DNA of 64,000 nt from Cesiribacteraceae bacterium YIM B00369 (GTDB lineage Bacteria; Bacteroidota; Bacteroidia; Cytophagales; Cyclobacteriaceae): NCBI GenBank assembly GCA_017948555.1, contig JAFMYY010000017.1, positions 25,809 through 89,808 on the forward strand, in the 5' to 3' direction. Positions 52,462 through 60,784 of this stretch are shown one piece after another (the first letter of the stretch is position 1; each line of letters starts with the position of its first letter). The notes under the pieces are model-generated. The model did no database searches and was not told where the DNA came from. It saw nothing but the letters and a program-made list of their open reading frames with translations. The position numbers were made by a program, and so were the translations under genes.

Positions 52462-55400
52462 TAAATTTTAATCAGTTTTCCGTAATGAATTTTGGCGCCT
52501 GCAGATATCCTGACAAGATAAAAACCCTGAGCCAAGTTTTCAATGCTGATAAAAGAATTTGAACCAGTAATGCTTCCTTGCTGTACTATAGTTCCATTTT
52601 GCTGATAAATAGTATACGAAATTCCGGAAATATTTTCCAAAAGTAAACCTTTTACTTCAATAGCAGCTTTTGCTGGATTTGGATAAATAGAAACGGAATA
52701 GTCCTGGTTTTCCATATCAATTCCTGTAACTGCAAATTCAACATCCTCAGCCTGCAAGATACAATCATCTATGGTAACTTCCAGCCCATAGGTACCACTT
52801 TCTTTTGGCGTAAATGAGCTGCCGGTAGCGCCAGCAATTGAGGTGCCATTTAAAAACCATTGGTGGTTTCCTGCTGTAAAGCTGGAGATTATTGTCCCAT
52901 TTTCGATCCGGATAACAGGTGTTTGGTGTTGAATCACCGCTTCCACAGCTACTCTTCCACTTTCGCATCCATAGGCGTTTACCGCAGCGACATAGTAGGT
53001 AGTGCTTTGCTCCAGTTCCGGCGTGGTAAAGGCGCCTGAGGTTCCTTCAAATACTGCATCAGTTGCATCGGGACTTTCGTACCATTTGTAGCCTGCCCTT
53101 TCAGCGGAAGCAGTAGCTGTCAGGCTTAGTGCTGCTGCAGTACATGACGTAGCACCTTCTGTGCTGCTGATAGTATATTTGCCACTGTAATCCAGTTCCA
53201 GCACTGTAGCCATGGTTACAGGCTCACAACCGGGATGAAAGCCTTGTATGGTAATGGTATTATTTCCTTCAGTAAGGCTGGTGGCCGGTACCATAAAGGA
53301 GGTTACATCAGAAGTAGCAGCTACAGGATCTGTTAAGGCTGTGGTGCCGGAGAAGAGCTGGTAATTTTTGCCGGCTACAGTGCCATTTACTGTTACAGGT
53401 AATTCCTCTTCGCAGGATTCTTCATAGCTAACAGCGCTGATTTCCGGGGTAGTAAGAATCACCGCTTCCACAGCTACTCTTTCACTTTCGCATCCATAGG
53501 CGTTTACCGCAGCGACATAGTAGGTAGTGTTTTGCTCCAGTTCCGGCGTGGTAAAGGTGCCTGAGGTTCCTTCAAATACCGCATCAGTCGCTTCCGGACT
53601 TTTATACCATTTATAAGCTGCCCTTTCAGCGGAAGCAGTAGCTGTCAGAATTAATGCCGCTGCAGTACATGAAGTAGCACCTTCTGTGCTGCTGATAGTA
53701 TATTTGCCACTGTAATCCAGTTCCAGCACTGTAGCCATGGTTACAGGCTCACAACCGGGATGAAAGCCTTGTATGGTAATGGTATTATTTCCTTCAGTAA
53801 GGCTGGTGGCCGGTACCATAAAGGAGGTTACATCAGAAGTAGCAGCTACAGGATCTGTTAAGGCTGTATTACCGGAGAAGAGCTGGTAATTTTTGCCAGC
53901 TACAGTACCATTAACCGTTACATGTATTTCCTCTCCACAACTTTCCTCATAAATTACAGAGGCAACTTCAGGAACCTTATAGTTTAATAATAATACAAAA
54001 CGGTTTGGCCCGTACGTTAAAGGATCTGATGTAATAGTAAATGTATAACTGGTAGATGCGGTTACGGAGATATTCTTATTTTCATGGCTGTCATGCAGCA
54101 CAATGTCTAAATCCCTGCTTAAACTTTCTAAATGACTAAAACTTAGCTGGTAAACATCTGCCGGGGCCTGGTCAATTATTAATGGGAAGGTTAAGCTGCA
54201 GTTAAACCATGGTTGAAGGTTTTGAGCCAGCAGCTTACCGTCAGAAGCTTTAGAATATAAATTAATCGATGCGTTCTTCTTCTTTTTACTGTCAAAAGTT
54301 GCTTCGTAATTAATTGTAGCTCCTTCTCTGAAAGCCAAAGCAGTTTCATCTTTGAAAGTTTTATTTGAAAAAGAAATAACTATTACATCCTGAATGGCAG
54401 GTTTGTCAGCAGTGGCTATTTTTACTTTTTCTGTCGCTACTAGTTTGGCCTCTGCCCCAAGAGCTTCTATAAAAAAGCTTTGCCCGCTGGCCACTTCGGT
54501 ACCTTTCTCATTTAAGCCTATACCGGTAACAGAGTTGAGAGCTGAATATACATTTTTACCAGCTACCCTTTTATATAACTCTATTGTAGCACTTACGTTT
54601 TCCCTCTGCCAATGAGGTGATGACCATTCTATTTTAGAAGGATAGGGATTTCCATAGAAATTATCTCCGGGGATTGGAGAATTTGCTGTATAAGATAGTG
54701 GGAAAGGGAAATCACCAGTTGTAACTTCTCCCCGGGTATCAATTATAGTTGGTACTTCACCATACATATAAGCGGCATACCCTTTTCCAACCTGAATGGG
54801 AGATTCCAGGGAACCGGTAATTCCAGGGTATTCAGGCCATTTGGCTGTAGGTTCATCATAAATATTCATTGATGCATTACCACCCGGACCTCCCTGGTGT
54901 TTTCCGTAGATAATAAAATCGTCTGTCCATTGTCCAACCGTCATTCCTTTAGTAGCGGTAGATAAATACCGGTACATTTTACCTACAGGAATAAAATGTT
55001 GTAGAACTAAATTTCCTTCGACACGAGCGGTAACAGGTAATGGAGCAAGGTAAGCCGCCTGGTCCAATGCGGTGGAAATAAGAGTGACATTAACACCTCC
55101 ATCTGTTTCCAGATCGCCACCGTCAGGGTCGAAAGTAACATTTTCACCCAAAAGGATTTCATGTTCAATATTTACAGGAGCATGGGCTGTAAGACCAGGG
55201 CTGGCTGTATTAGTAATTTCCAGATTGTAGAAAGTTGTTGTGGAGGAGCCACTTATTTCCTGCGGGCTTAAACCATTAAAGGTTATTCTATTTGTGCCTG
55301 GTACAAAAGTGCCATTGTTAACAAAATTTCCTTTTATGGATATGTTTGCACTATTAAGCCTAAGGTTACCATGGGGTTCGAGAATAAGGTCGCCATAGAC

Positions 55401-56453
55401 AGTAACCGGATCTGTTATAATAATTGTACTGTTTTCTATTTTTAAATCAGCAAGCTTATTTTCGGTTTCAGGTAATTCAAGGCCTGTAGTACTATTATTG
55501 AGGTCTTTAAAGTATAAACTGTAAAATCCAATGGCTTCAGGTCTTTCACCTGATAATTCCACCATACCTTCTATCATAAAAGTTGCCCCATCTGCCAGTG
55601 AAAGACCTGAAATGTTCTGAAGGCTGCTATTCGATAAGGCCAAAGTACCTGAAACCAATATAGCAGCGTTGATCTGAACTCTGCTTCCGCCTTCTACCTG
55701 GAAATTTTGAGCAATGTTTAATATATCTGAGGTGTTTTCAGAAGCAATGGAAAGCTGGCTGCTGCCGGTACTCCTGACCGTGAAATTGCCATTGATGGTT
55801 TTTAATGCTCCCCCAAGGTTTATAAATCCCTGGCTGTTATTTAAATCAGGTGTATTCCATACAACATGGTGGAAAGCTTGTCCAAGGTTATCGGGTGCGG
55901 ATCCATTGGACGTATAGCCACTGATCAGCAGGCTGGACCCTTCATTCCAGGCAGCAGACGGAATGACACCTTTACTCATTGTATAATGATGCTGGTAAGT
56001 TCCTCCGTTCTCAATTATTAGCGTATTTGCTGTCGAAGCAATTAAGGCATCGTTATTGGCTTTTAAAAGCCCCCGTACTTTTACTGTTCCAGGCGTGGCC
56101 AGGTTTACGGCGTTTGAAATATCAAGATCTGTTCCGGGACCGTTGGCTAATTCAAGTGTCCCTCCTTCATCTATTAAAAGCTGCCCATTTTCCTGTACCA
56201 GTACCTGATCGGCAATAATGGTTATAGCATTGGGAACAGTAACATTATGACCACCTCCTATTATGATGTACCCCTCACTGGCGGCAGGATAATGGGTGGC
56301 AGCCACCCAGCCTGAACCATTATAGGTTTGCCAGGTGGATAGAGCTGACCATTCTCCGCTGGCCACAGACTTGAAATCCCCTGCATTTTGAGCAAGCAAA
56401 GGGAGATAGGACACAAAGGATAAAACTAAAAACAGGTATTTCCTTGCTTTCAT
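52461..56453 (-). CDS. large secreted surface protein with type IX sorting domain
   Basis: A 1330-residue protein. Signal peptide at residues 1-21 (ends LPLLAQ). The N-terminal region (GDFKSVASGEWSALSTWQ) and beta-helix-like repeats up to about 420 are typical of Bacteroidota adhesin-like proteins. Two nearly identical 175-residue Ig-like domains (about 832-1008 and 1008-1183) each hold YEESC, GFHPGCEPVTMA and YVAAVNAYGCES. The C-terminal 80 residues form a type A T9SS sorting domain (SVSIYPNPAKAAIEV ... GFYLVRISAG ... LIKI). First gene of the exosortase operon, preceded by a -7 box. A surface-anchored role linked to the glycan is inferred. Confidence 0.88.
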   Translation of the reverse strand: MKARKYLFLVLSFVSYLPLLAQNAGDFKSVASGEWSALSTWQTYNGSGWVAATHYPAASEGYIIIGGGHNVTVPNAITIIADQVLVQENGQLLIDEGGTLELANGPGTDLDISNAVNLATPGTVKVRGLLKANNDALIASTANTLIIENGGTYQHHYTMSKGVIPSAAWNEGSSLLISGYTSNGSAPDNLGQAFHHVVWNTPDLNNSQGFINLGGALKTINGNFTVRSTGSSQLSIASENTSDILNIAQNFQVEGGSRVQINAAILVSGTLALSNSSLQNISGLSLADGATFMIEGMVELSGERPEAIGFYSLYFKDLNNSTTGLELPETENKLADLKIENSTIIITDPVTVYGDLILEPHGNLRLNSANISIKGNFVNNGTFVPGTNRITFNGLSPQEISGSSTTTFYNLEITNTASPGLTAHAPVNIEHEILLGENVTFDPDGGDLETDGGVNVTLISTALDQAAYLAPLPVTARVEGNLVLQHFIPVGKMYRYLSTATKGMTVGQWTDDFIIYGKHQGGPGGNASMNIYDEPTAKWPEYPGITGSLESPIQVGKGYAAYMYGEVPTIIDTRGEVTTGDFPFPLSYTANSPIPGDNFYGNPYPSKIEWSSPHWQRENVSATIELYKRVAGKNVYSALNSVTGIGLNEKGTEVASGQSFFIEALGAEAKLVATEKVKIATADKPAIQDVIVISFSNKTFKDETALAFREGATINYEATFDSKKKKNASINLYSKASDGKLLAQNLQPWFNCSLTFPLIIDQAPADVYQLSFSHLESLSRDLDIVLHDSHENKNISVTASTSYTFTITSDPLTYGPNRFVLLLNYKVPEVASVIYEESCGEEIHVTVNGTVAGKNYQLFSGNTALTDPVAATSDVTSFMVPATSLTEGNNTITIQGFHPGCEPVTMATVLELDYSGKYTISSTEGATSCTAAALILTATASAERAAYKWYKSPEATDAVFEGTSGTFTTPELEQNTTYYVAAVNAYGCESERVAVEAVILTTPEISAVSYEESCEEELPVTVNGTVAGKNYQLFSGTTALTDPVAATSDVTSFMVPATSLTEGNNTITIQGFHPGCEPVTMATVLELDYSGKYTISSTEGATSCTAAALSLTATASAERAGYKWYESPDATDAVFEGTSGAFTTPELEQSTTYYVAAVNAYGCESGRVAVEAVIQHQTPVIRIENGTIISSFTAGNHQWFLNGTSIAGATGSSFTPKESGTYGLEVTIDDCILQAEDVEFAVTGIDMENQDYSVSIYPNPAKAAIEVKGLLLENISGISYTIYQQNGTIVQQGSITGSNSFISIENLAQGFYLVRISAGAKIHYGKLIKI
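52932..53965. repeat. 525-bp in-frame tandem duplication
   Basis: Two copies (52932-53456 and 53457-about 53965) at a 525-bp period, nearly identical in DNA sequence and encoding two 175-residue domains of the large surface protein. The high DNA identity suggests recent duplication or ongoing homogenisation. Confidence 0.9.
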
Positions 56454-56798
56454 AATTGTAAAAATTTTACCAATAATAGAAGTATTTTAGGGTATTTGTT
56501 TGATCCATCAAAATTACAAACAAAACCGGCATTACCTTTATGATAATTTGTTAATCTGTCCGCAAAACTTGCACAGGTTTTTTTTAGCCTGAATCATATG
56601 CAAATGGAAAGGGAGAAGCTTTTCTGCAGTTTTAAGGTGGTAGTTGAGGGATTGCCTGATTGACAATACTTATTTTCGCTCAGGTGGCTGGTAAAAGTCA
56701 CCTTATTCAGTGAAAAACAGCTGCTCATTTTTCTTGGAAAGGCAATTTTTTTTTTACCAACTTTCGGGCTCCTTTTGTTTTGCTTAATTTGAACAATA
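56454..56798. other. divergent intergenic region
   Basis: About 345 bases between the minus-strand exosortase operon and the plus-strand wcaF-like gene. It holds the operon's -7 box near its left end. No open frame or repeat family member seen. Confidence 0.55.
56509..56516 (-). promoter_or_regulatory. -7 box upstream of the exosortase operon
   Basis: On the minus strand TAATTTTG matches TAnnTTTG, 55 bases before the start of the large surface protein gene. Confidence 0.42.
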
Positions 56799-57359
56799 AT
56801 GCCTCAAAACATACCTGTTGATTTACGTGCTTATGATAACAGCTGGTACTCTCCGGGAGCCGGAAAGGGGAAGCAGCTGCTTTGGTATTTTGTGAATGCC
56901 TTGTTCTTTATCAATCCTCTGAATCCGCTGAGTGGTATCAAGGTAAAGCTGTTACGGCTCTTTGGTGCAAGGGTGGGAGAGCGGGTGCTGATAAAGCCGG
57001 GGGTGAACATAAAATACCCATGGCACCTGGCAATCGGCGACGACTGCTGGATTGGGGAAAGGGTCTGGATCGACAGCCTTACAACCATTACTATAGGCAA
57101 TAACGTCTGCCTTTCGCAGGGAGCGATGCTGCTGACCGGGAACCATAACTTTAAAAGCCGGAAGTTTGATTTAATGGTGGGGAAAATAGTGCTCGAAGAT
57201 GGTGCATGGATAGGAGCGCAGTCCACCGTTTGTCCTGGCGTAAAAGTACATTCCCATGCGGTTCTGGCGGTGGGTTCCGTGGCTGCCAGAGATCTGGAAC
57301 CTTATACTATTTATCAGGGGAATCCTGCAGTAGCTGTCCGGAAGCGGGTTGTGGGTTAG
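56799..57359 (+). CDS. WcaF-like hexapeptide acetyltransferase
   Basis: A 186-residue left-handed beta-helix enzyme close to the colanic-acid acetyltransferase WcaF: LRAYDNSWYSPGAGKGKQLLW at the start, then GVNIKYPWHLAIGDDCWIGE, ITIGNNVCLSQGAMLLTGNHNF with the catalytic His, and EDGAWIGAQSTVCPGVKV. It probably acetylates the exopolysaccharide. Followed by the WcaA-like gene. Confidence 0.92.
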   Translation: MPQNIPVDLRAYDNSWYSPGAGKGKQLLWYFVNALFFINPLNPLSGIKVKLLRLFGARVGERVLIKPGVNIKYPWHLAIGDDCWIGERVWIDSLTTITIGNNVCLSQGAMLLTGNHNFKSRKFDLMVGKIVLEDGAWIGAQSTVCPGVKVHSHAVLAVGSVAARDLEPYTIYQGNPAVAVRKRVVG

Positions 57360-57427
57360 TTCGGTAGCATGTACTTTATGTTAAAACATTGCTCGTTTCT
57401 ACCGGACTGATTTTCACTAATAAACCT

Positions 57428-57435
57428 TATATTTG
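57428..57435 (+). promoter_or_regulatory. -7 box before the WcaA-like glycosyltransferase gene
   Basis: TATATTTG matches TAnnTTTG, 68 bases upstream of ATG 57503. It lies inside the longer frame that opens at 57389, which supports the later start. Confidence 0.42.
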
Positions 57436-57502
57436 TATCGTCCCATTGGCAGAAGGTTTTGAAACAGCGGGGAAGGGGAACGCTCTATATACTATATTAT
57501 AT

Positions 57503-58270
57503 ATGAAAGTATCTATCATCACGGTCGTTTACAATAATGTTGGTACCCTCAGGGATACTATTGAATCTGTACTGTCGCAGGATTACCGGGATATTGAATA
57601 TATTATTGTGGACGGTGCATCAACTGATGGTACTGTGGAGCTGGTGAAGAGCTATGGCAGCCGGATCAGTACATTTATATCGGAGCCCGATGGTGGTCTG
57701 TATGATGCTATCAATAAAGGAATACGCATGGCCACCGGGGAAGTGGTTGGTCTGCTGCATTCTGACGACCTTTTTTACAGCCGTAAAGCAGTTTCTGCTA
57801 TTGCCACTGCATTTAAAGCCAGTCCGGTGGAAAGTGTGTATGCCGATTTGCATTATGTGGACCAGAAGGATACCGGCAGGATCATAAGGAACTGGAAAAG
57901 CGGCGAGTATAACAGAGATCGCTTTACCACAGGATGGATGCCTCCGCATCCTACCTTTTATGTTAGGAAAGAGGTTTATGACCGCTTAGGCCTGTATGAT
58001 ACCAGCTTTAAAAGCGCAGCTGACTATGAGCTGATGTTAAGGTTCTTATATAAGCATGAAGTTTCAACACTTTATATTCCCGATACCCTGGTGAAAATGA
58101 GGGTAGGGGGAGAAAGTAACAGGAGCCTGAAGAACAGGATCCGTGCCAATAAAGAAGACTTTATGGCATGGAAGAAAAATAACCTGAACCCCCGTTTCTA
58201 TACCCGCATTTTAAAACCCCTGAGGAAACTCCCGCAGTTTCTTCCTTTCTTCAAACGCCTGGGATATTAA
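57503..58270 (+). CDS. glycosyltransferase family 2 (WcaA-like)
   Basis: A 255-residue GT-A enzyme: VSIITVVYNNVGTLRDTIES, IIVDGASTDGTVELVKSY, SEPDGGLYDAINKGIRMATG and GLLHSDDLFYS (metal site). WMPPHPTFYVRKEVYDRLG is typical of WcaA-like transferases. Starts at ATG 57503, since the upstream codons of the frame have no family match. It closes the polysaccharide locus; a B unit follows. Confidence 0.92.
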   Translation: MKVSIITVVYNNVGTLRDTIESVLSQDYRDIEYIIVDGASTDGTVELVKSYGSRISTFISEPDGGLYDAINKGIRMATGEVVGLLHSDDLFYSRKAVSAIATAFKASPVESVYADLHYVDQKDTGRIIRNWKSGEYNRDRFTTGWMPPHPTFYVRKEVYDRLGLYDTSFKSAADYELMLRFLYKHEVSTLYIPDTLVKMRVGGESNRSLKNRIRANKEDFMAWKKNNLNPRFYTRILKPLRKLPQFLPFFKRLGY

Positions 58271-58288
58271 AGGGTAGTGTTTGTTTTC

Positions 58289-58330
58289 GTTCACGCAAAG
58301 TTCGCTAAGTTCTTTCGCAAAGAGGGCAAA
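58289..58330. repeat. family B unit (B6)
   Basis: GTTCACGCAAAGTTCGCTAA then GTTCTTTCGCAAAGAGGGC, just after the last gene of the polysaccharide locus. Confidence 0.85.
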
Positions 58331-58564
58331 GAAAAAAAGGAGTTAACTCCATTCCTGCTTTTAAACGGAAATGTCTGAAGAATCAAATCCTGTTATCATA
58401 TAAAGGTTAAGGGTATTTTCCAGACACAGCCTTAGTCAACATTGGAATTCCATAAATTTCCGGCATACCAATTATGTTATTTCCCTAATCCTGCAAATCC
58501 TGTTTTAAAAAATGAAGGCACAAAAAAAAGCAACAGGTTTCCCCGCCGCTTAGTATTTAGCTTT

Positions 58565-58620
58565 AATCTCAAGTCTCACGTCTCACGTCTCAAATCTGAA
58601 TTCTCCAATCTCACGTCTCC
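58565..58620. repeat. 7-bp tandem array, unit like CGTCTCA
   Basis: Eight heptamers in register (AATCTCA, AGTCTCA, CGTCTCA x2, AATCTGA, ATTCTCC, AATCTCA, CGTCTCC), ending a few bases before the stop of the DUF6089-like gene. Confidence 0.9.
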
Positions 58621-58624
58621 TTTC

Positions 58625-59500
58625 TTACCTTCTCTTCGGAGCTTTATATCTTTTCCTGTTTGAAAGGCCCGGGGTGTAAATTACTTTTACTCCGGTAATT
58701 AAATACCAGTCATCCACCTTTGCATTTCCTCTTTTGGGGAATCCTGCCCTTCGTGGTTCCAGTCCCAGCTCCGGCCGGCGGTCCGACAGGCGCTGTGCCA
58801 CTGAGCCGTCCTCAAATGCATCCAGCCCGGGGTAGGCACCACTCACATCGTCCAGGTAATCATTAAAAGTTAGTCTGTAGCCATATTCAGCGGAAATATC
58901 CCAGTTGTTGTTGATATGGTAGGTAAGTCCAAGGCCTAAGGGAATGGCAAGGGTAACGCGGCCGTATTCCACTCCTTCGGTTTGGAGCGGGCGCAGTTCA
59001 TGCCATTCACCGTCCAGTTGTGCTTTAGGGTTATAAGTGGTGGCTGCAATTCCCGCAAAAGCGTAAGGGTTCAGAATCGGACGATTATTGCGGCTGTACT
59101 TATTGAAAAGCTGCCAGAGGGCCACGGCGCTCAGCTCCACATTATCGGAGCGGAAAGAAAGGTTACGGGTACGGACAGGGCTATCGATATCATTCAGTGA
59201 ATCGGCTCCTGAAATCCGGTACCACATTATTTCAGAGCGGATATATAAATTATTGTTTACCCTGTACTGGGCGCCCAGCTGCAAAGTAGGTTTCCCCCAC
59301 AGGTTAAGGGAATTGTCCTTCAGGTCACCGAAATAGGAGCTGATTCCGGTTCCGGCTGTAAAGGAAAGCTCTCCATGGCGGTACATCCTTTTCTGATAAT
59401 TGCTCTTAAAGCGTCGCAGGCGGTTGTTTTGAGCCTCAGCACTGCTGCCAAAAAAGAGCAGCATGGAAAGCAGAAAAAAAGGTATTAGTCTGAAGGACAT
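58625..59500 (-). CDS. DUF6089-like outer-membrane beta-barrel protein
   Basis: A 291-residue protein with a signal peptide (FLLSMLLFFGSSAEAQ) and a beta-barrel-type mature part with alternating hydrophobic strands: ELSFTAGTGISSYFGDLKD, LQLGAQYRVNNNLYIRSEIM, NPYAFAGIAATTYNPKAQ and WDISAEYGYRLTFNDYLDD. These are typical of the Bacteroidota DUF6089 group of outer-membrane proteins of unknown role. I choose ATG 59500, because the alternative ATG at 59527 overlaps the -7 box. Confidence 0.82.
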   Translation of the reverse strand: MSFRLIPFFLLSMLLFFGSSAEAQNNRLRRFKSNYQKRMYRHGELSFTAGTGISSYFGDLKDNSLNLWGKPTLQLGAQYRVNNNLYIRSEIMWYRISGADSLNDIDSPVRTRNLSFRSDNVELSAVALWQLFNKYSRNNRPILNPYAFAGIAATTYNPKAQLDGEWHELRPLQTEGVEYGRVTLAIPLGLGLTYHINNNWDISAEYGYRLTFNDYLDDVSGAYPGLDAFEDGSVAQRLSDRRPELGLEPRRAGFPKRGNAKVDDWYLITGVKVIYTPGLSNRKRYKAPKRR

Positions 59501-59524
59501 AAAGACGTAGGTTGAGTATATATA

Positions 59525-59532
59525 CAAATATA
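59525..59532 (-). promoter_or_regulatory. -7 box before the DUF6089-like gene
   Basis: Minus-strand TATATTTG matches TAnnTTTG, 24 bases upstream of ATG 59500. Confidence 0.45.
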
Positions 59533-59720
59533 GCTTTCTTCGTGAAGGTAAAAAAATAGAAGTAATTTTTATGTGGAAACTGATTGAAAGACAAAAGTAT
59601 TTTGATCTGGTTCGGAATCCATTTCATATTTCCATTGCAGGATTGGAAGTTTTCCTGAATATAAGGGGAGCTATTGTAAGTGGTGAAGGAAATTGCAAAC
59701 TTAGCAATATAAATAATAGA

Positions 59721-59738
59721 AGTAACACGGGTAATACC
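59721..59738. promoter_or_regulatory. candidate partition-site motif 1 (upstream of parA)
   Basis: AGTAACAC (59721-59728) followed by GGTAATACC. First of a set of related GTAAYAY/RTGTTAC motifs around the ParA gene. Function is inferred. Confidence 0.4.
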
Positions 59739-59821
59739 AATAACAAGGTGTGTATTTAGTTATTGCAATTACCGGTGTGATGTGGTAATTTTATATTTCG
59801 TATTAACACAGGATTAATAGT

Positions 59822-60568
59822 ATGGCAAAAGTTATTGCTTTAAGTAACCACAAAGGAGGCGTAGGGAAAACCACCTCAACAGTTAACATTGGTGCGGGAC
59901 TGGCAAACAAAGGTAAGCGGGTGCTGGTAATCGATATGGATCCGCAGGCGAACCTGTCCCAGTGCTTTGGTATTCAGGATCCGGAATTTACCGTTTATGG
60001 TTCCCTGGTAGGGGAGCATGACCTGAAGCCCTATGAGCTGCGGGATACCCTGCATGTGGTGCCCTCCACGCTGGACCTGGCGGGAGCCGAGGTGGAGCTG
60101 GCCTCGAAGATTGCAAGGGAAACAATTCTGAAAAAGCTGGTGGATAAAGTGCGGCCACAGTATGATTATGTGCTGCTGGATTGTGCTCCTTCCCTGGGAC
60201 TCATTACCATTAACGCTTTTGCGGCAGCAGATGAGATCTATATTCCGCTGCAGGCTCAGTTCCTTGCCCTGCATGGTCTGGATAAATTATTTGAGATAGT
60301 GGACCTGGTGCGGGAGAACATTAACCCGAACCTCCATATCAGCGGGGTGTTTACCACCCAGTTCGATGGCCGGAAAGTGCTGAACAGGGATATTGCAGAC
60401 CTGGTGCAGGAGAATTTTAAGGGGAAGGTTTTTAAAACGATGATCCGCGACAATGTTACCCTGGCGGAAGCACCCAGCCACTGGCAGGATATTTTTGCCT
60501 ATAGCCCTAAAAGCTATGGCGCCGCTGATTATGGTGCCCTTGTGGATGAGATTCTGGAGAGGGATTGA
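59822..60568 (+). CDS. parA: ParA-family partition ATPase
   Basis: A 248-residue deviant-Walker ATPase: NHKGGVGKTTSTVNIGAG (Walker A with signature Lys), VLVIDMDPQANLSQCFG (A'), and YVLLDCAPSLGLITINAF (Walker B). No N-terminal DNA-binding domain, so it is of the short (Soj/type Ib-like) class. ParA proteins pattern on the nucleoid and move DNA or protein cargo. The partner is probably the basic protein encoded next rather than a canonical ParB. The surrounding DNA has many short GTAAYAY-type motifs. Confidence 0.9.
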   Translation: MAKVIALSNHKGGVGKTTSTVNIGAGLANKGKRVLVIDMDPQANLSQCFGIQDPEFTVYGSLVGEHDLKPYELRDTLHVVPSTLDLAGAEVELASKIARETILKKLVDKVRPQYDYVLLDCAPSLGLITINAFAAADEIYIPLQAQFLALHGLDKLFEIVDLVRENINPNLHISGVFTTQFDGRKVLNRDIADLVQENFKGKVFKTMIRDNVTLAEAPSHWQDIFAYSPKSYGAADYGALVDEILERD

Positions 60569-60573
60569 GGCTT

Positions 60574-60629
60574 GAGATTTGAGACATGAGACATGAGACG
60601 GCAGACATGGGATTTTAGATTTGGGACCA
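60574..60629. repeat. 7-bp tandem array, unit GAGACAT
   Basis: Eight heptamers in register (GAGATTT, GAGACAT x2, GAGACGG, CAGACAT, GGGATTT, TAGATTT, GGGACCA), starting six bases after the parA stop. Confidence 0.85.
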
Positions 60630-60755
60630 GGGGTGTTGGACGGGAGAAAATGAGAAGATAGGATATGTCGGAGTCCTGATTTTGAATCTAATATCTTGTG
60701 TCTTATGTCTTTATTATTAATAAATATTAGTAATATTGGTGTTATAATGAATAAG

Positions 60756-60763
60756 AGTAACAT
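60756..60763. promoter_or_regulatory. candidate partition-site motif 2
   Basis: AGTAACAT between parA and its partner gene, close to GGTGTTAT at 60738-60745 in opposite orientation. Confidence 0.35.
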
Positions 60764-60784
60764 CAAAAATATAATTAATATAAA

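Noticed and set aside
58442..58663. Frame of 73 codons after the polysaccharide locus
   Set aside because: It runs through the heptamer array and into the opposite-strand DUF6089-like gene.
59571..59759. Frame of 62 codons upstream of parA
   Set aside because: No family features; it reads through the Asn/Ser-rich translation of the candidate partition motif region.
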